A stretch of 18,924 bases of DNA, taken from assembly GCA_944385645.1 (NCBI GenBank), contig CALWYA010000008.1, positions 1 through 18,924 on the forward strand, read 5' to 3'. Source of the stretch: an uncultured Oscillospiraceae bacterium. Lineage in GTDB: Bacteria; Bacillota; Clostridia; Oscillospirales; Oscillospiraceae. Made by a program: the position numbers and the translations under genes. Below are positions 1 through 7,025 of the stretch, piece after piece. A model generated the notes under the pieces. It was not told the origin of the DNA. It made no database searches and saw only the letters and a program-made list of their open reading frames with translations. Within the stretch, counting starts at the first letter, position 1; every line of letters starts with the position of its first letter.

Positions 1-24
1 GGAGCGTGGAGCGGCGGAGCTTTT
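1..24 (+). repeat. 24-bp direct repeat, left copy
   Basis: These 24 bases are identical to 240-263. The copy begins at the window edge, so the repeat may extend further left. In the frame matching the right copy it encodes SVERRSF followed by a TAG stop at 24-26. In the frame of the probable terminase it is read through instead. This suggests a duplicated terminase 3' end. Confidence 0.85.
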
Positions 25-265
25 AGCCGCGGCGGACGTCCATGGGGGCCCGGAGCAGGGGCGGGGGGGGAATAAGCGCCGTAAATTCGCAGGGCGAATT
101 CACTTCGCCCGAGGATGGAAAAAGACTGGGGCCCCCGCCCGGCTGGGCCGGGTGGGGAGGCACGACCACGCCATGGACGACATCCGGTATTTCGCGGCAA
201 CTGTCGCCGCCCGGGAGCGGGACGGTGGATTTTTTGCCGGGAGCGTGGAGCGGCGGAGCTTTTGA
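2..265 (+). CDS. Probable phage terminase large subunit, C-terminal end (partial)
   Basis: This reading frame is open from the left edge and stops at TGA 263-265. From about base 164 it reads HDHAMDDIRYFAATV, which resembles the end of the nuclease domain of large terminases, where an Asp-His-x-x-Asp-x-x-Arg-Tyr motif is common. The large terminase cuts and pumps DNA into the prohead, and its gene normally sits directly before portal, as here. The residues before the motif, encoded by about 2-163, are Arg/Gly-rich and do not look like a typical terminase. They include the palindromic element at 84-110, so this part may be inserted or rearranged. The protein ends in GSVERRSF. The identity rests on a short motif plus position and is moderately supported. 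Confidence 0.55.
   Translation, partial: ERGAAELLAAADVHGGPEQGRGGNKRRKFAGRIHFARGWKKTGAPARLGRVGRHDHAMDDIRYFAATVAARERDGGFFAGSVERRSF
84..110. repeat. Overlapping palindromes (possible dispersed palindromic repeat)
   Basis: AATTCGC (84-90), AGG, GCGAATT (94-100) form a perfect 7-bp hairpin. GGGCGAA (92-98) and TTCGCCC (104-110) form a second one that shares bases with the first, so only one can form at a time. The stretch is more AT-rich than its surroundings. It may be a small palindromic repeat of the REP type inserted into the terminase tail. Dispersal in the genome cannot be tested from one window. Confidence 0.5.
240..263 (+). repeat. 24-bp direct repeat, right copy
   Basis: This is an exact copy of bases 1-24, offset by 239 bases. 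It encodes the last residues of the probable terminase (SVERRSF) and runs into its TGA stop. The portal start codon lies 37 bases after that stop. Confidence 0.85.
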
Positions 266-301
266 CAGCGGAGAACGAACACGAGAAGGGAGAGAGGGAA
301 C

Positions 302-1465
302 GTGAAGTGGTGGGAACGCAGGCGGAAGGAGAAGCCGCCCGCGCCGGTGGTCCAGGTGCGGCAGGGGGAGGGGCACCCCTTCGGGGCGCTGGACCGCTAT
401 GTGCCTCTGTGCCCAGGGGAGGCCGCCCTGTACCGGGCCATCCGGGAGGCGGTGCCCATTGTGGACGCCGCCGTCTGGAAGCTGGCCCGGCTGTGCGGCG
501 GCGTGGGCGTCCGGTGCCGGGACAGCCGGGCCCAGGCCGGCCTGGAGGAGTTCTTCCGGACGGTGGACACCGGCTGGGGCCAGCGGGGGGTGCAGTCCTT
601 CCTGGATCGGTATCTGGACGACCTGTTCACCTGCGGCCGGGCGGTGGGGGAGATCGTGCTGGACGGGGACCGGCGGGACATCGCCGCCCTGCTGTGTGCC
701 GACCCGGAGCAGGTGGAGGTGAAGCTGGGAGACAGCCCCCTGGACTTCCGGCTGTGCCGGGCGGGCGTGGGGGAGGGGCGGGAGCTGCCCTGGCAGGAGC
801 TGCTCCTGTTCACCCCCTTCCAGCCCACGGGGGACCAGCCCTGCGGGGTGTCCCTGCTGCGGTCCATGCCCTTTCTGGCGGGCATCCTGCTGAAGATCTT
901 TCAGGCCACCGGCCAGAACTGGGAGCGGGCGGGCAACCTGCGCTTCGCCGTGGTGTACAGGCCCGGCGAGGGGGAGGAGGCCTTTACCCAGGAGCGGTGC
1001 CGGATGCTGGCCCAGGAGTGGTCGTCGGCCATGCAGGCCGGTCGGGAGGGCAGCGTCCGGGACTTTGTGGCGGTGGGGGATGTGGACATCCGGGTCATCG
1101 GGGCGGACAGCCAGGTGCTGGACAGCCAGGTGCCCGTGCGGCAGATCCTGGAGCAGCTGGTGGCCCGGACGGGCATCCCGCCCTTTATGCTGGGGCTGTC
1201 CTGGTCGTCCACCGAGCGCATGAGCGCCCAGCAGGCCGACCTGCTCACCAGCGAGATCACCGCCATCCGCCGGGGCGTGGAGCCCGCCCTGTGCCGGGTG
1301 GCCGAGCTGTGGCTGGGGCTGCACGGGTATGACCGGCGGGCGGAGATCCTGTGGGAGGACATCAACCTCCAGGACGAGGTGGAGGAGGCCAGGGCAGAGC
1401 TCTACCGGGCCCAGGCGGAGCAGCTCCGGCGGCAGAACGAATCAACAGAGGAGGAGACGACATGA
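302..1465 (+). CDS. Phage portal protein
   Basis: The portal forms the ring at the capsid vertex through which DNA passes and to which the tail connectors attach. The 387-residue protein has the C-terminal segment GIPPFMLGLSWSSTERMSAQ (residues 291-310) followed by QQADLL, which I recognise from portal proteins of Clostridia prophages. A helical stretch (about 270-345) precedes it, and an acidic, charged tail (about 355-387) follows it. The start is GTG, preceded by a purine-rich GGGAGAGAGGGA site. The end overlaps the protease gene in an ATGA junction, so translation is probably coupled. The place between terminase and protease is the usual one. The length is somewhat short for a portal but the fold region appears complete. 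Confidence 0.85.
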   Translation: MKWWERRRKEKPPAPVVQVRQGEGHPFGALDRYVPLCPGEAALYRAIREAVPIVDAAVWKLARLCGGVGVRCRDSRAQAGLEEFFRTVDTGWGQRGVQSFLDRYLDDLFTCGRAVGEIVLDGDRRDIAALLCADPEQVEVKLGDSPLDFRLCRAGVGEGRELPWQELLLFTPFQPTGDQPCGVSLLRSMPFLAGILLKIFQATGQNWERAGNLRFAVVYRPGEGEEAFTQERCRMLAQEWSSAMQAGREGSVRDFVAVGDVDIRVIGADSQVLDSQVPVRQILEQLVARTGIPPFMLGLSWSSTERMSAQQADLLTSEITAIRRGVEPALCRVAELWLGLHGYDRRAEILWEDINLQDEVEEARAELYRAQAEQLRRQNESTEEETT

Positions 1466-2385
1466 ACCGATGCAAGGAGGCGGAGGGGGGCCAGCGGGCC
1501 GCCCTGACCGGGGAGGACCTGGAGCGGATCAGCCGGCTGGCCCGCCGGCCGCTGAAGGAGGAGGAGCTCTACGCCTTCTCCGTGCGGCTGTGCGACAACG
1601 AGATCGACCGGGACTGGGAGCGGTTTTCCCCCGAGACCCTGAAGGGGCTGGCCCCCCTGTTCGTGGGCAAGAGCGGCATCTTTGACCACCAGTGGTCGGC
1701 CCGGGGGCAGGCGGCCCGGATCTACAAGACCGAGCTCATCCGGGAGCCCGGCCGGCTGACCCGGGCGGGGGACCCCTACTGCTGGCTGAAGGGCTGTGCC
1801 TATATGGTGCGCACCCAGGGCAACCGGGATCTGATCGCCGAGATCGAGGGGGGCATCAAGAAGGAGGTCAGCGTGGGCTGCGCCGTGGAGCGGGCGGTGT
1901 GCTCCGTCTGCGGCCAGCCCTGGGGCGAGGGGAGCTGTGACCACCGGAAGGGGGAGCGGTACGATGGCCGGCTGTGCTACGCCACCCTGGAGGGGGCCAA
2001 GGACGCCTATGAGTTCTCCTTTGTGGCGGTGCCCGCCCAGCCCCTGGCCGGGGTGGTCAAGAGCGCCGGCGGCTGGCGGGAGCTGGCCGCCCAGGTCCCC
2101 GGCGGGGCCCGGGAGCTGGAGGAGCTGGAGAAGGAGGCCCAGCTGGGCCGGCAGTATCTGGAGCGGCTCCGGGGAGAGCTGGTGCGGCAGGCCGTGCTGG
2201 CCGACGGGCAGCTGGAGGAGGCGGTGATCCGATCGGCGGCGGGCAAGCTCAGCCACCGGGAGCTGGAGGCCCTCACCGCCTCCTTCGCCCGCCGGGCGGG
2301 GGAGCGGTACCCGCTGAAGACCCAGCTGCGCTATGGAGAGCAGGCGGCCCAGCCCCGGGAGGGGGACCGGGCCTTTCTGGTGTGA
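1462..2385 (+). CDS. Prohead maturation protease with Cys-rich insertion
   Basis: The protein, 307 residues, is probably the capsid maturation protease that trims head proteins during assembly. Candidate catalytic residues are His76 in FDHQWS and Ser137 in KEVSVGC, followed by the typical EFSFVAVPAQP strand (184-194). Between the Ser and that strand lies CSVC (147-150) with Cys159 and His161, a possible metal-binding knuckle. Residues about 205-290 are rich in Glu, Leu and Arg, likely helical or coiled coil, and could act as a fused scaffold since no separate scaffold gene is seen. The ATG start at 1462 follows GAGGAGGAGA and overlaps the portal stop. An upstream in-frame start at 1351 lies inside the portal gene and lacks such a site. 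Confidence 0.75.
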   Translation: MNRCKEAEGGQRAALTGEDLERISRLARRPLKEEELYAFSVRLCDNEIDRDWERFSPETLKGLAPLFVGKSGIFDHQWSARGQAARIYKTELIREPGRLTRAGDPYCWLKGCAYMVRTQGNRDLIAEIEGGIKKEVSVGCAVERAVCSVCGQPWGEGSCDHRKGERYDGRLCYATLEGAKDAYEFSFVAVPAQPLAGVVKSAGGWRELAAQVPGGARELEELEKEAQLGRQYLERLRGELVRQAVLADGQLEEAVIRSAAGKLSHRELEALTASFARRAGERYPLKTQLRYGEQAAQPREGDRAFLV

Positions 2386-2392
2386 GGAGACG

Positions 2393-2411
2393 GGCGGCCC
2401 AGAGGGCCGCC
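2393..2411 (+). other. Intercistronic hairpin before decoration/capsid genes
   Basis: GGCGGCCC, AGA, GGGCCGCC form a perfect 8-bp GC stem with a 3-base loop, 7 bases after the protease stop. No T run follows, so it is unlikely to be an intrinsic terminator. It may protect or mark the 5' end of a processed message for the abundant head proteins. That role is an inference. Confidence 0.6.
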
Positions 2412-2436
2412 ACAGAACATAAAGGAGGAACGAACC

Positions 2437-2826
2437 ATGAGCAAGATTTCCTTTGAGGGCATCGGCGCCGTCGTGGCCACCTTTGCCGCCGCGGACGGCG
2501 TGAAGGGGGGCCAGGTGGTCAAGGTGAGCGCCAACGGTACGGTGGGCCCCTGCACCGCCGGGGACAAGTTCTGCGGCGTGGCCCTGGAGCCCCGGGCGGG
2601 GGCGGCCGGCGTCCAGGTGGCCGGCTTTATCCAGGTGAGCTGCACCGGCAGCCTGAGCGTGGGCCCCGCCCTGCTGGTGGCCGACGGCCAGGGGGGCGTG
2701 AAGGCGGCCGCCAGCCAGTCGGTGACGCCAGAGAGCGGGGGCCAGGTGGTGATCCCGGCTCCCGCCGGGGTGTCCGCCCTGGTGGTCAGTGTGGAGACGG
2801 ACGGCACCGCCGTCCTCTTCCTGTAA
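2437..2826 (+). CDS. Small head decoration (capsid cement) protein
   Basis: The protein, 129 residues, is rich in Gly, Ala and Val and has a repeating beta-strand character, with GGQVVKVSANGTVGPC (24-39) near the start. Proteins of this size and composition directly before the major capsid gene are usually decoration or cement proteins that bind the outside of the capsid lattice (DUF2190 or gpD-like). No catalytic motif is visible. The ATG follows AAAGGAGG at a good distance, one of the strongest ribosome sites in the operon, which fits a protein made in many copies. Assignment rests on size, composition and position. Confidence 0.65.
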   Translation: MSKISFEGIGAVVATFAAADGVKGGQVVKVSANGTVGPCTAGDKFCGVALEPRAGAAGVQVAGFIQVSCTGSLSVGPALLVADGQGGVKAAASQSVTPESGGQVVIPAPAGVSALVVSVETDGTAVLFL

Positions 2827-2847
2827 CACGGAAAGGAGCGTGAGCGT

Positions 2848-3861
2848 ATGGCATTCGCGTACGACAATCTGAAGCTGGACAAGGGGATGTACCAGGAGGC
2901 GGGCCGCACCTTCACCCAGGTGCTGGAGAGCCAGGACCCCAGCGAGCGGTACAAGGGCACCAGCCTGGAGGGGCTGGACGCCTTTCAGCGGCAGCTGAAG
3001 CGTTTCGACATCAAGGTGAAGGGGGCGGGCAGCGACGTGGTGGAGAAGTTCTTCCGCACCGCCGACTCCGCCGTCCTGTTCCCCGAGTACATCGCCCGCA
3101 CCGTCCGCCAGGGGATGGAGGAGGGCGATCTGCTGCCCCACATCACCGCCGCCGTCACCCGGTTCGACGGGATGGACTACCGGTCCATCACCGCCCAGGC
3201 CGGCGGGGACGAGAAGGAGCTGCGCCAGGTGGACGAGGGGGCCCAGATCCCCGCCACCACCATCAAGGTCCAGGCCAATCTGGTCAAGCTGCGCAAGCGG
3301 GGCCGGATGCTGGTGGCCAGCTATGAGGCGGTGCGCTATCAGAAGCTGGACCTATTCTCGGTCACCCTGCGGCAGATGGGGGCCCACATCGCCCGCACCC
3401 AGCTGGAGGACGCGGTGGACGTGCTCATCAACGGGGACGGCAACAACAACGCCGCCGCCAAGGACCAGGTCAAGACCACCGGCACCCTGACCTATGACGA
3501 TCTGGTGGACTTCTGGTCCAAGTTCGACCCCTATGAGATGAACGCCCTGTTGGTGTCCGGGGACGTGCTGGTGAGCATGCTGAAGCTCACAGAATTTCAG
3601 AACCCCCTCACCGGCCTGAATTTCCAGGGCACTGGCAGGCTGACCACCCCCCTGGGTGCCACCCTCCTGCGCACCAGCGTACTGCCCGAGGGGACCGCCG
3701 TGGGCCTGGACAAGCGGTTCGCCCTGGAGATGGTCCAGGGCAGCGACGTGGTGGTGGAGTATGACAAGCTCATCGACCGCCAGCTGGAGCGGGCGGCCAT
3801 CACCGCCATCAGCGGCTTTGCCAAAGTGTTCCCCGAGGCCAGCCGGGTGCTGGAGGTCTGA
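2848..3861 (+). CDS. Major capsid protein (HK97-fold type)
   Basis: The protein, 337 residues, is the likely shell subunit. The N-terminal arm is followed by EYIARTVRQGMEEGDLLPHI (80-99), resembling the long spine-helix region of HK97-like capsids. The middle (140-200) has the pattern of conserved capsid strands and helices, ending in LINGDGNNN. The segment TTPLGATLLRTSVLPEGTAV (266-285) and the later stretch LERAAITAISGFAKVFPEA (313-331) are typical of the A-domain of phage capsids. The ATG start follows GAAAGGAG. Size and position after protease and decoration protein agree. The N-terminal arm could be a protease substrate. Confidence 0.85.
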   Translation: MAFAYDNLKLDKGMYQEAGRTFTQVLESQDPSERYKGTSLEGLDAFQRQLKRFDIKVKGAGSDVVEKFFRTADSAVLFPEYIARTVRQGMEEGDLLPHITAAVTRFDGMDYRSITAQAGGDEKELRQVDEGAQIPATTIKVQANLVKLRKRGRMLVASYEAVRYQKLDLFSVTLRQMGAHIARTQLEDAVDVLINGDGNNNAAAKDQVKTTGTLTYDDLVDFWSKFDPYEMNALLVSGDVLVSMLKLTEFQNPLTGLNFQGTGRLTTPLGATLLRTSVLPEGTAVGLDKRFALEMVQGSDVVVEYDKLIDRQLERAAITAISGFAKVFPEASRVLEV

Positions 3862-3863
3862 CC

Positions 3864-4223
3864 ATGACCCAGGAGATCATGGCCCTGTGCCGCAGTCTGG
3901 GGGCCGGAGAGGACCAGGAGGAGCTGCTGCTCCCCTTGGTCCAGGCGGCCCAGACCCGGCTGGCCGGCCGGCTGCGGGCGGGGGTGAGCCCCGAGGACTG
4001 CGGCCCGGCCTTCCTGCTGGCCGTCGCCCTGACGGCGGTGGAGGAGCTGGAGGGGGCCGCGGGGGATGACCGGTCCGTGACCTCCTTCACCGCCGGGGAC
4101 CTGACCATTCACCGGGAGACAGGGGGCGGCCGGAGCGCGGGGAGCCGCGGCCAGCTGGCCCAGGAGCTACTGTCCCCCTGGCTGGGGGAGACGGGCTTCT
4201 GCTTTCGGGGGGTGAGGGGCTGA
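3864..4223 (+). CDS. Head-tail connector (adaptor-like) protein
   Basis: The 119-residue protein is mostly helical in its first 60 residues, with a Leu-rich pattern and AFLLAVALTAVEELEGA at about 49-65, then a polar stretch (SVTSFTAGDLTIHRE). That layout and the place just after the capsid gene fit the small adaptor proteins that attach to the portal (gp6- or XkdG/H-neighbourhood type). The ATG lies two bases after the capsid stop, and the TGA overlaps the next start by one base. No motif proves the family, so the role is inferred from position. Confidence 0.55.
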   Translation: MTQEIMALCRSLGAGEDQEELLLPLVQAAQTRLAGRLRAGVSPEDCGPAFLLAVALTAVEELEGAAGDDRSVTSFTAGDLTIHRETGGGRSAGSRGQLAQELLSPWLGETGFCFRGVRG

Positions 4224-4546
4224 TGACGCGGGAGTGGAAGGGTATCCTCAGCCGGTATGGGCAGAGCGTCACCCTCCGGCAGGGGGAGAAGGCCGTGCAG
4301 CTGCGCGCCCTGGTCCAGCCGGTGCTGGAGGAGAGCCGCCCCCAGGCGGAGCCCACCCCCCTGGGCCTGGGGCGGCAGGAGCGCTTTCTGTATCTGGGTC
4401 CGGCGGAGCACCCCCTGGGCCGGGACACCCTGGTGGAGTGGCAGGGGGAGCGGTTCCGGGTCCAGAGGGCCCACCTGGCGGGCGGGACGGTCTGCCCCTA
4501 CTGGTGGGCGGTGCTCTGTCCCGGGGATGAGGAGGCGACGGCGTGA
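4223..4546 (+). CDS. Head closure / head-tail joining protein
   Basis: The protein, 107 residues, looks all-beta, with short strands such as QSVTLRQGEK and DTLVEWQGERFRVQRAHLAG. The WQGERFRV pattern is like the end of small head-closure proteins of Firmicute phages (XkdH-like). Such proteins plug the connector after DNA packaging. It starts at an ATG overlapping the previous stop and ends in a GTGA overlap with the next gene, so the three connector genes are probably translated together. Assignment depends mainly on gene order and size. Confidence 0.55.
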   Translation: MTREWKGILSRYGQSVTLRQGEKAVQLRALVQPVLEESRPQAEPTPLGLGRQERFLYLGPAEHPLGRDTLVEWQGERFRVQRAHLAGGTVCPYWWAVLCPGDEEATA

Positions 4547-5046
4547 GCGCGGGAGTGGAACAGGTCTGTCAGGCCATGGCGGACTATTTGAACAGACAGG
4601 GGGTCCTGGCGGCCGTCGCCTGGCCCGCGCGGCTCCGACAGGAGCAGAAGGAGACCCTGGCGGTGGTCTCCCTGCGGGGCTGTCAGGCGGAGACGGCGGC
4701 CTTTCAGAACTATCTGGGGGAGCGGTATGACGACCAGACCGGCCGGTGGAGCGAGTGGTACGGCCGCCGGGCCCGGCTCACCCTGGGCCTGGACCTCTAC
4801 GCCCCCGAGGGGGGAGACGGACAGGCGGTGCAGCGGGCCTTCGACGCCCTGGCCGGGGCGCTGATCCTGGGCGGACCGGAGGGGCTGCGGGTGGAGGAGT
4901 TCTCCTGCGGCCAGACGGCCTATGATCCGGACAGCCGGCGGCTGATGCGGCCGGTCCAGGCGGTGTGCGGGGCCTGGCTGTGCGCGGCGGGCGGGGCCGA
5001 CGGGGCCTTCACTGATTTTGAACTGCGAGGAGTGATCGAAGCATGA
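4543..5046 (+). CDS. Tail completion / tail terminator-like protein
   Basis: The protein, 167 residues, starts at GTG overlapping the previous stop codon. It has a mixed alpha-beta pattern, a strand ARLTLGLDLYAPEG (about 84-97) followed by a helix QAVQRAFDALAGAL, and a conserved-looking C-terminal strand GAWLCAAGG. This arrangement is like the tail terminator or completion proteins (XkdJ region) that cap the tail tube and join it to the head. The stop overlaps the sheath start (ATGA). No diagnostic motif is visible, and it could also be another minor head-tail protein. Confidence 0.5.
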   Translation: MSAGVEQVCQAMADYLNRQGVLAAVAWPARLRQEQKETLAVVSLRGCQAETAAFQNYLGERYDDQTGRWSEWYGRRARLTLGLDLYAPEGGDGQAVQRAFDALAGALILGGPEGLRVEEFSCGQTAYDPDSRRLMRPVQAVCGAWLCAAGGADGAFTDFELRGVIEA

Positions 5047-6101
5047 GCATTACGGTACATCAGCGTCCGGGGGTCTACTCCTCCTATGACGCGTCCAGGG
5101 TGGTCAGCGGCAGCGGCGCCGGCCGGCTGGTGGGACTGGCGGGGGTCAACACCACCGCCTCCGCCGGCGTGGCCCAGACCATCACCAGCTATGACCAGGC
5201 GGTGACAGCCTTCGGCTCCAGCGGGGCGGAGGACATGGCGGAGCTGATCCGGCTGGCCCTGGCCAACGGGGCCTCCGGGGTGGTGGCCGTCCCGGTGGCC
5301 AGCGCGGCGGACTATCAGGACGCCTTTGACCTTCTGGCCGAGACGGAGGACATCGCCCTGGTGATCTGCGACAGCACTGACGAGGAGGTGCAGGCCGACC
5401 TGCGGGACAGCGTGGCCGCCGCCTCGGAGGCCCGCCGGGAGCGGCTGGCCGTGGTGGCCGGGGCCAAGGACGAGAGCGTGGCCAATCTGGTGGACCGGGC
5501 CAAGGGCCTGAACAGCGAGCGGGTGGTGCTGGTGGCCCCCGGCGGGACGGACAGCTCCGGCACCGCCCTGTCCGGCCTGACTCTGGCCGCGGCGGTGGCC
5601 GGGGCCATCGCCGGGGAGAGCGACCCCGCCGTCCCCCTGGGGGGCGCGGTACTCACCGGGCTGAACGGGGTGTCCGCCCGGCTGGGGGACGGGGATCTGG
5701 ACCTGCTGATCCTGGGGGGCGTCACCCCCGTGGAGAGCGTGGGGGGACAGGTCAGCGTGGTGCGGGGGGTGACCACCCGGACCACCACCGGCGGGACAGC
5801 GGACGCCACCTGGCGGGACCTGTCCACCATCCGGGTGGTGGACGACGTGATTCCCAGCCTGCGCTCGGCCCTGCGGGCCAAGTTCCGCCGGGCCAAGAAC
5901 ACCGAGCAGAGCCGGGGGGCCATCCGGGCCCAGGTGGTGCTGGAGCTGGAGAACAAGCTGGCCCGGGAGATTATCACCGGCTATGGGGACGTGGCGGTGT
6001 CCGCCGACCAGGAGGACGCCAGCCGGTGTCTGGTGGACTTCTCCTTCACGGTGGCCCACGGCCTCAACCAGATCTGGCTGACGGCCCATATTACGGTATA
6101 A
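5043..6101 (+). CDS. Contractile tail sheath protein
   Basis: The 352-residue protein forms the contractile outer sheath. Its start MSITVHQRPGVYSSYDASRV is the classic N-terminal arm of phage sheath proteins, where a PGVY motif is nearly universal. The middle contains alternating beta strands and Ala-rich segments (for example LTLAAAVAGAIAGESDP), and the C-terminal quarter has RSALRAKFRRAKNTEQSR and QVVLELENKLAREI followed by the final strand FTVAHGLNQIWLTAHITV, typical of the sheath core domain that interlocks with the tube. A sheath marks the particle as myovirus-like. It is somewhat short compared with many phage sheaths. The start overlaps the preceding stop. Confidence 0.92.
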   Translation: MSITVHQRPGVYSSYDASRVVSGSGAGRLVGLAGVNTTASAGVAQTITSYDQAVTAFGSSGAEDMAELIRLALANGASGVVAVPVASAADYQDAFDLLAETEDIALVICDSTDEEVQADLRDSVAAASEARRERLAVVAGAKDESVANLVDRAKGLNSERVVLVAPGGTDSSGTALSGLTLAAAVAGAIAGESDPAVPLGGAVLTGLNGVSARLGDGDLDLLILGGVTPVESVGGQVSVVRGVTTRTTTGGTADATWRDLSTIRVVDDVIPSLRSALRAKFRRAKNTEQSRGAIRAQVVLELENKLAREIITGYGDVAVSADQEDASRCLVDFSFTVAHGLNQIWLTAHITV

Positions 6102-6248
6102 GCGCTGAATCCCCGAGCAAGGGAGCCTGGACTGGAGCGAGGGCAAAAGCCCAGCCGTCGATTGCGGCGGTGGGTTTTGTCCGAGACGGCGGGAAGGCGA
6201 CCCGGCCGCGAGGGGACCGAGGCGTGAGAACAGGAGGGAACAATAACT
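6102..6248 (+). other. Structured 147-base leader between sheath and tube genes
   Basis: This is the only substantial gap in the otherwise packed structural operon. It contains a GGGC-AAAA-GCCC hairpin (6141-6152), a longer imperfect inverted repeat pairing about 6145-6159 with 6165-6180, and GCCGTC (6154-6159) that can pair with GACGGC (6185-6190). There is no T run and no clear promoter. A good ribosome site (AGGAGGGA) precedes the tube ATG. It may set separate tube expression or be a dispersed repeat. The function is unknown. Confidence 0.5.
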
Positions 6249-6638
6249 ATGAGCATCGCGGGATTTCCCACCAGCAGCGACATCTATCTGGAGGTGGACG
6301 GGGTGCGAGTGGCGGTGGTCCAGAGCTACGCCGCCAAGACCACCAAGGGCAGCATCTCGGTGGAGGCCTTCGGGGAGCCCGAGCCGGTGGCCACCGTCCC
6401 CGGACAGGCGGTCCACAAGGTGGAGCTGACGCGGCTGTACGCCACCGACGAGGCCATCCGGGACGGCATCGACTTCTACTCCCTGTCCGGCTTCTCCCTG
6501 GTCATCTGCAAGCCGGACAAGAAGATCATCTACTCCGACTGTCAGTGGAGCTCCATCCAGGAGGACGCCTCCATCGGCAGCATGGTGCTGGAGAAGGTCA
6601 CCCTGGTGGCCTCCCGGCGGATCGAGACGGGGGTGTGA
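6249..6638 (+). CDS. Tail tube protein
   Basis: The 129-residue protein starts MSIAGFPTSSDIYLEVDGV and continues with VAVVQSYAAKTTK, a pattern I recognise from tail tube proteins paired with a sheath in Clostridia prophages. The tube forms the rigid inner channel inside the sheath. Predicted beta strands dominate, with IYSDCQWSSIQEDAS and a final strand MVLEKVTLVASRRIE, in keeping with the tube fold. The ATG follows CAGGAGGGA. Position directly after the sheath and before the chaperone is the standard order. Confidence 0.8.
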   Translation: MSIAGFPTSSDIYLEVDGVRVAVVQSYAAKTTKGSISVEAFGEPEPVATVPGQAVHKVELTRLYATDEAIRDGIDFYSLSGFSLVICKPDKKIIYSDCQWSSIQEDASIGSMVLEKVTLVASRRIETGV

Positions 6639-6641
6639 CCG

Positions 6642-7025
6642 GTGGGCGCGTCCATTTTAGCCGGACGGGACCGGTTCAGCCTGGACAACGGCATGGATCT
6701 GCGCCTGCTGTCCGCCCTGGAGGTGCTCCAGGCCCGGCGGGAGGCGGGGGAGCTGGCCCGGGAGGACCGGGAGCGGGCCCTGTGCTCCAACGCCTGCCTG
6801 CTGGCCCGGGCGCTGGAGCGCACCGAGGACCACAGCCCGGTGTTCGCCGACGGGCGGGCGGTGCTGGCCGGCCTGACGGTGGAGGAGATCGCCGCCCTGG
6901 CCGGCCGGTGGAGCCGGTTCTGCCGGGCGGAGGACCCGGGGCCGGACCTGTCGGAGGAGGAGCTGGAGAACGTAAAAAAAAACTCCGCGCCCAGCCGGGA
7001 GAGCGGCTGCGGTGGCGGGTGCTGA
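6642..7025 (+). CDS. Tail assembly chaperone, short (G-type) form
   Basis: The protein, 127 residues and mostly helical (LLSALEVLQARREAGELARE at 20-39, SNACLLARALERT at 49-61), resembles the first product of the tail assembly chaperone pair (lambda gpG; XkdN in PBSX). It normally coats the tape measure during tail assembly and is absent from the finished particle. The GTG start lies 3 bases after the tube stop, with only a weak ribosome site. The last 13 residues after codon 114 are unique to the short form, because a slippery sequence sends some ribosomes into the -1 frame. Confidence 0.75.
   Translation: MGASILAGRDRFSLDNGMDLRLLSALEVLQARREAGELAREDRERALCSNACLLARALERTEDHSPVFADGRAVLAGLTVEEIAALAGRWSRFCRAEDPGPDLSEEELENVKKNSAPSRESGCGGGC
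6977..6983 (+). promoter_or_regulatory. Programmed -1 frameshift slippery site (A AAA AAC)
   Basis: A run of nine A residues (6974-6982) ends in the heptamer A AAA AAC, read as GTA AAA AAA AAC in the chaperone frame. It fits the X XXY YYZ rule for -1 slippage. The -1 frame is open on to TGA 7274-7276. GC-rich sequence able to pair (for example around CCAGCCGG and GAGCGGCTG, 6991-7008) lies a few bases downstream and may stimulate slippage. Frameshifting at this gene position is conserved in tailed phages. Confidence 0.85.

Noticed and set aside
42..305. Small plus-strand frame before portal
   Set aside because: Low complexity, no good ribosome site, and it conflicts with the frame containing the terminase-like HDHAMDDIRYF motif.
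115..1332. Plus-strand frame overlapping the portal gene
   Set aside because: Gly/Pro/Arg/Ala-rich composition typical of an off-frame reading of GC-rich DNA; the portal frame has recognisable motifs.
1402..3141. Long minus-strand open frame (579 codons) opposite the protease and capsid genes
   Set aside because: Pro/His/Gly/Leu-rich shadow caused by the high GC; it has no ribosome site and opposes well-supported genes.
4920..6416. Long minus-strand open frame opposite the tail sheath gene
   Set aside because: Composition is typical of an antisense shadow, and the plus-strand sheath protein is certain.
6974..6982. Run of nine A as a sequencing or frameshift error that breaks one gene
   Set aside because: Position in the tail chaperone gene, the exact A AAA AAC phase and the -1 direction fit a conserved programmed frameshift much better.
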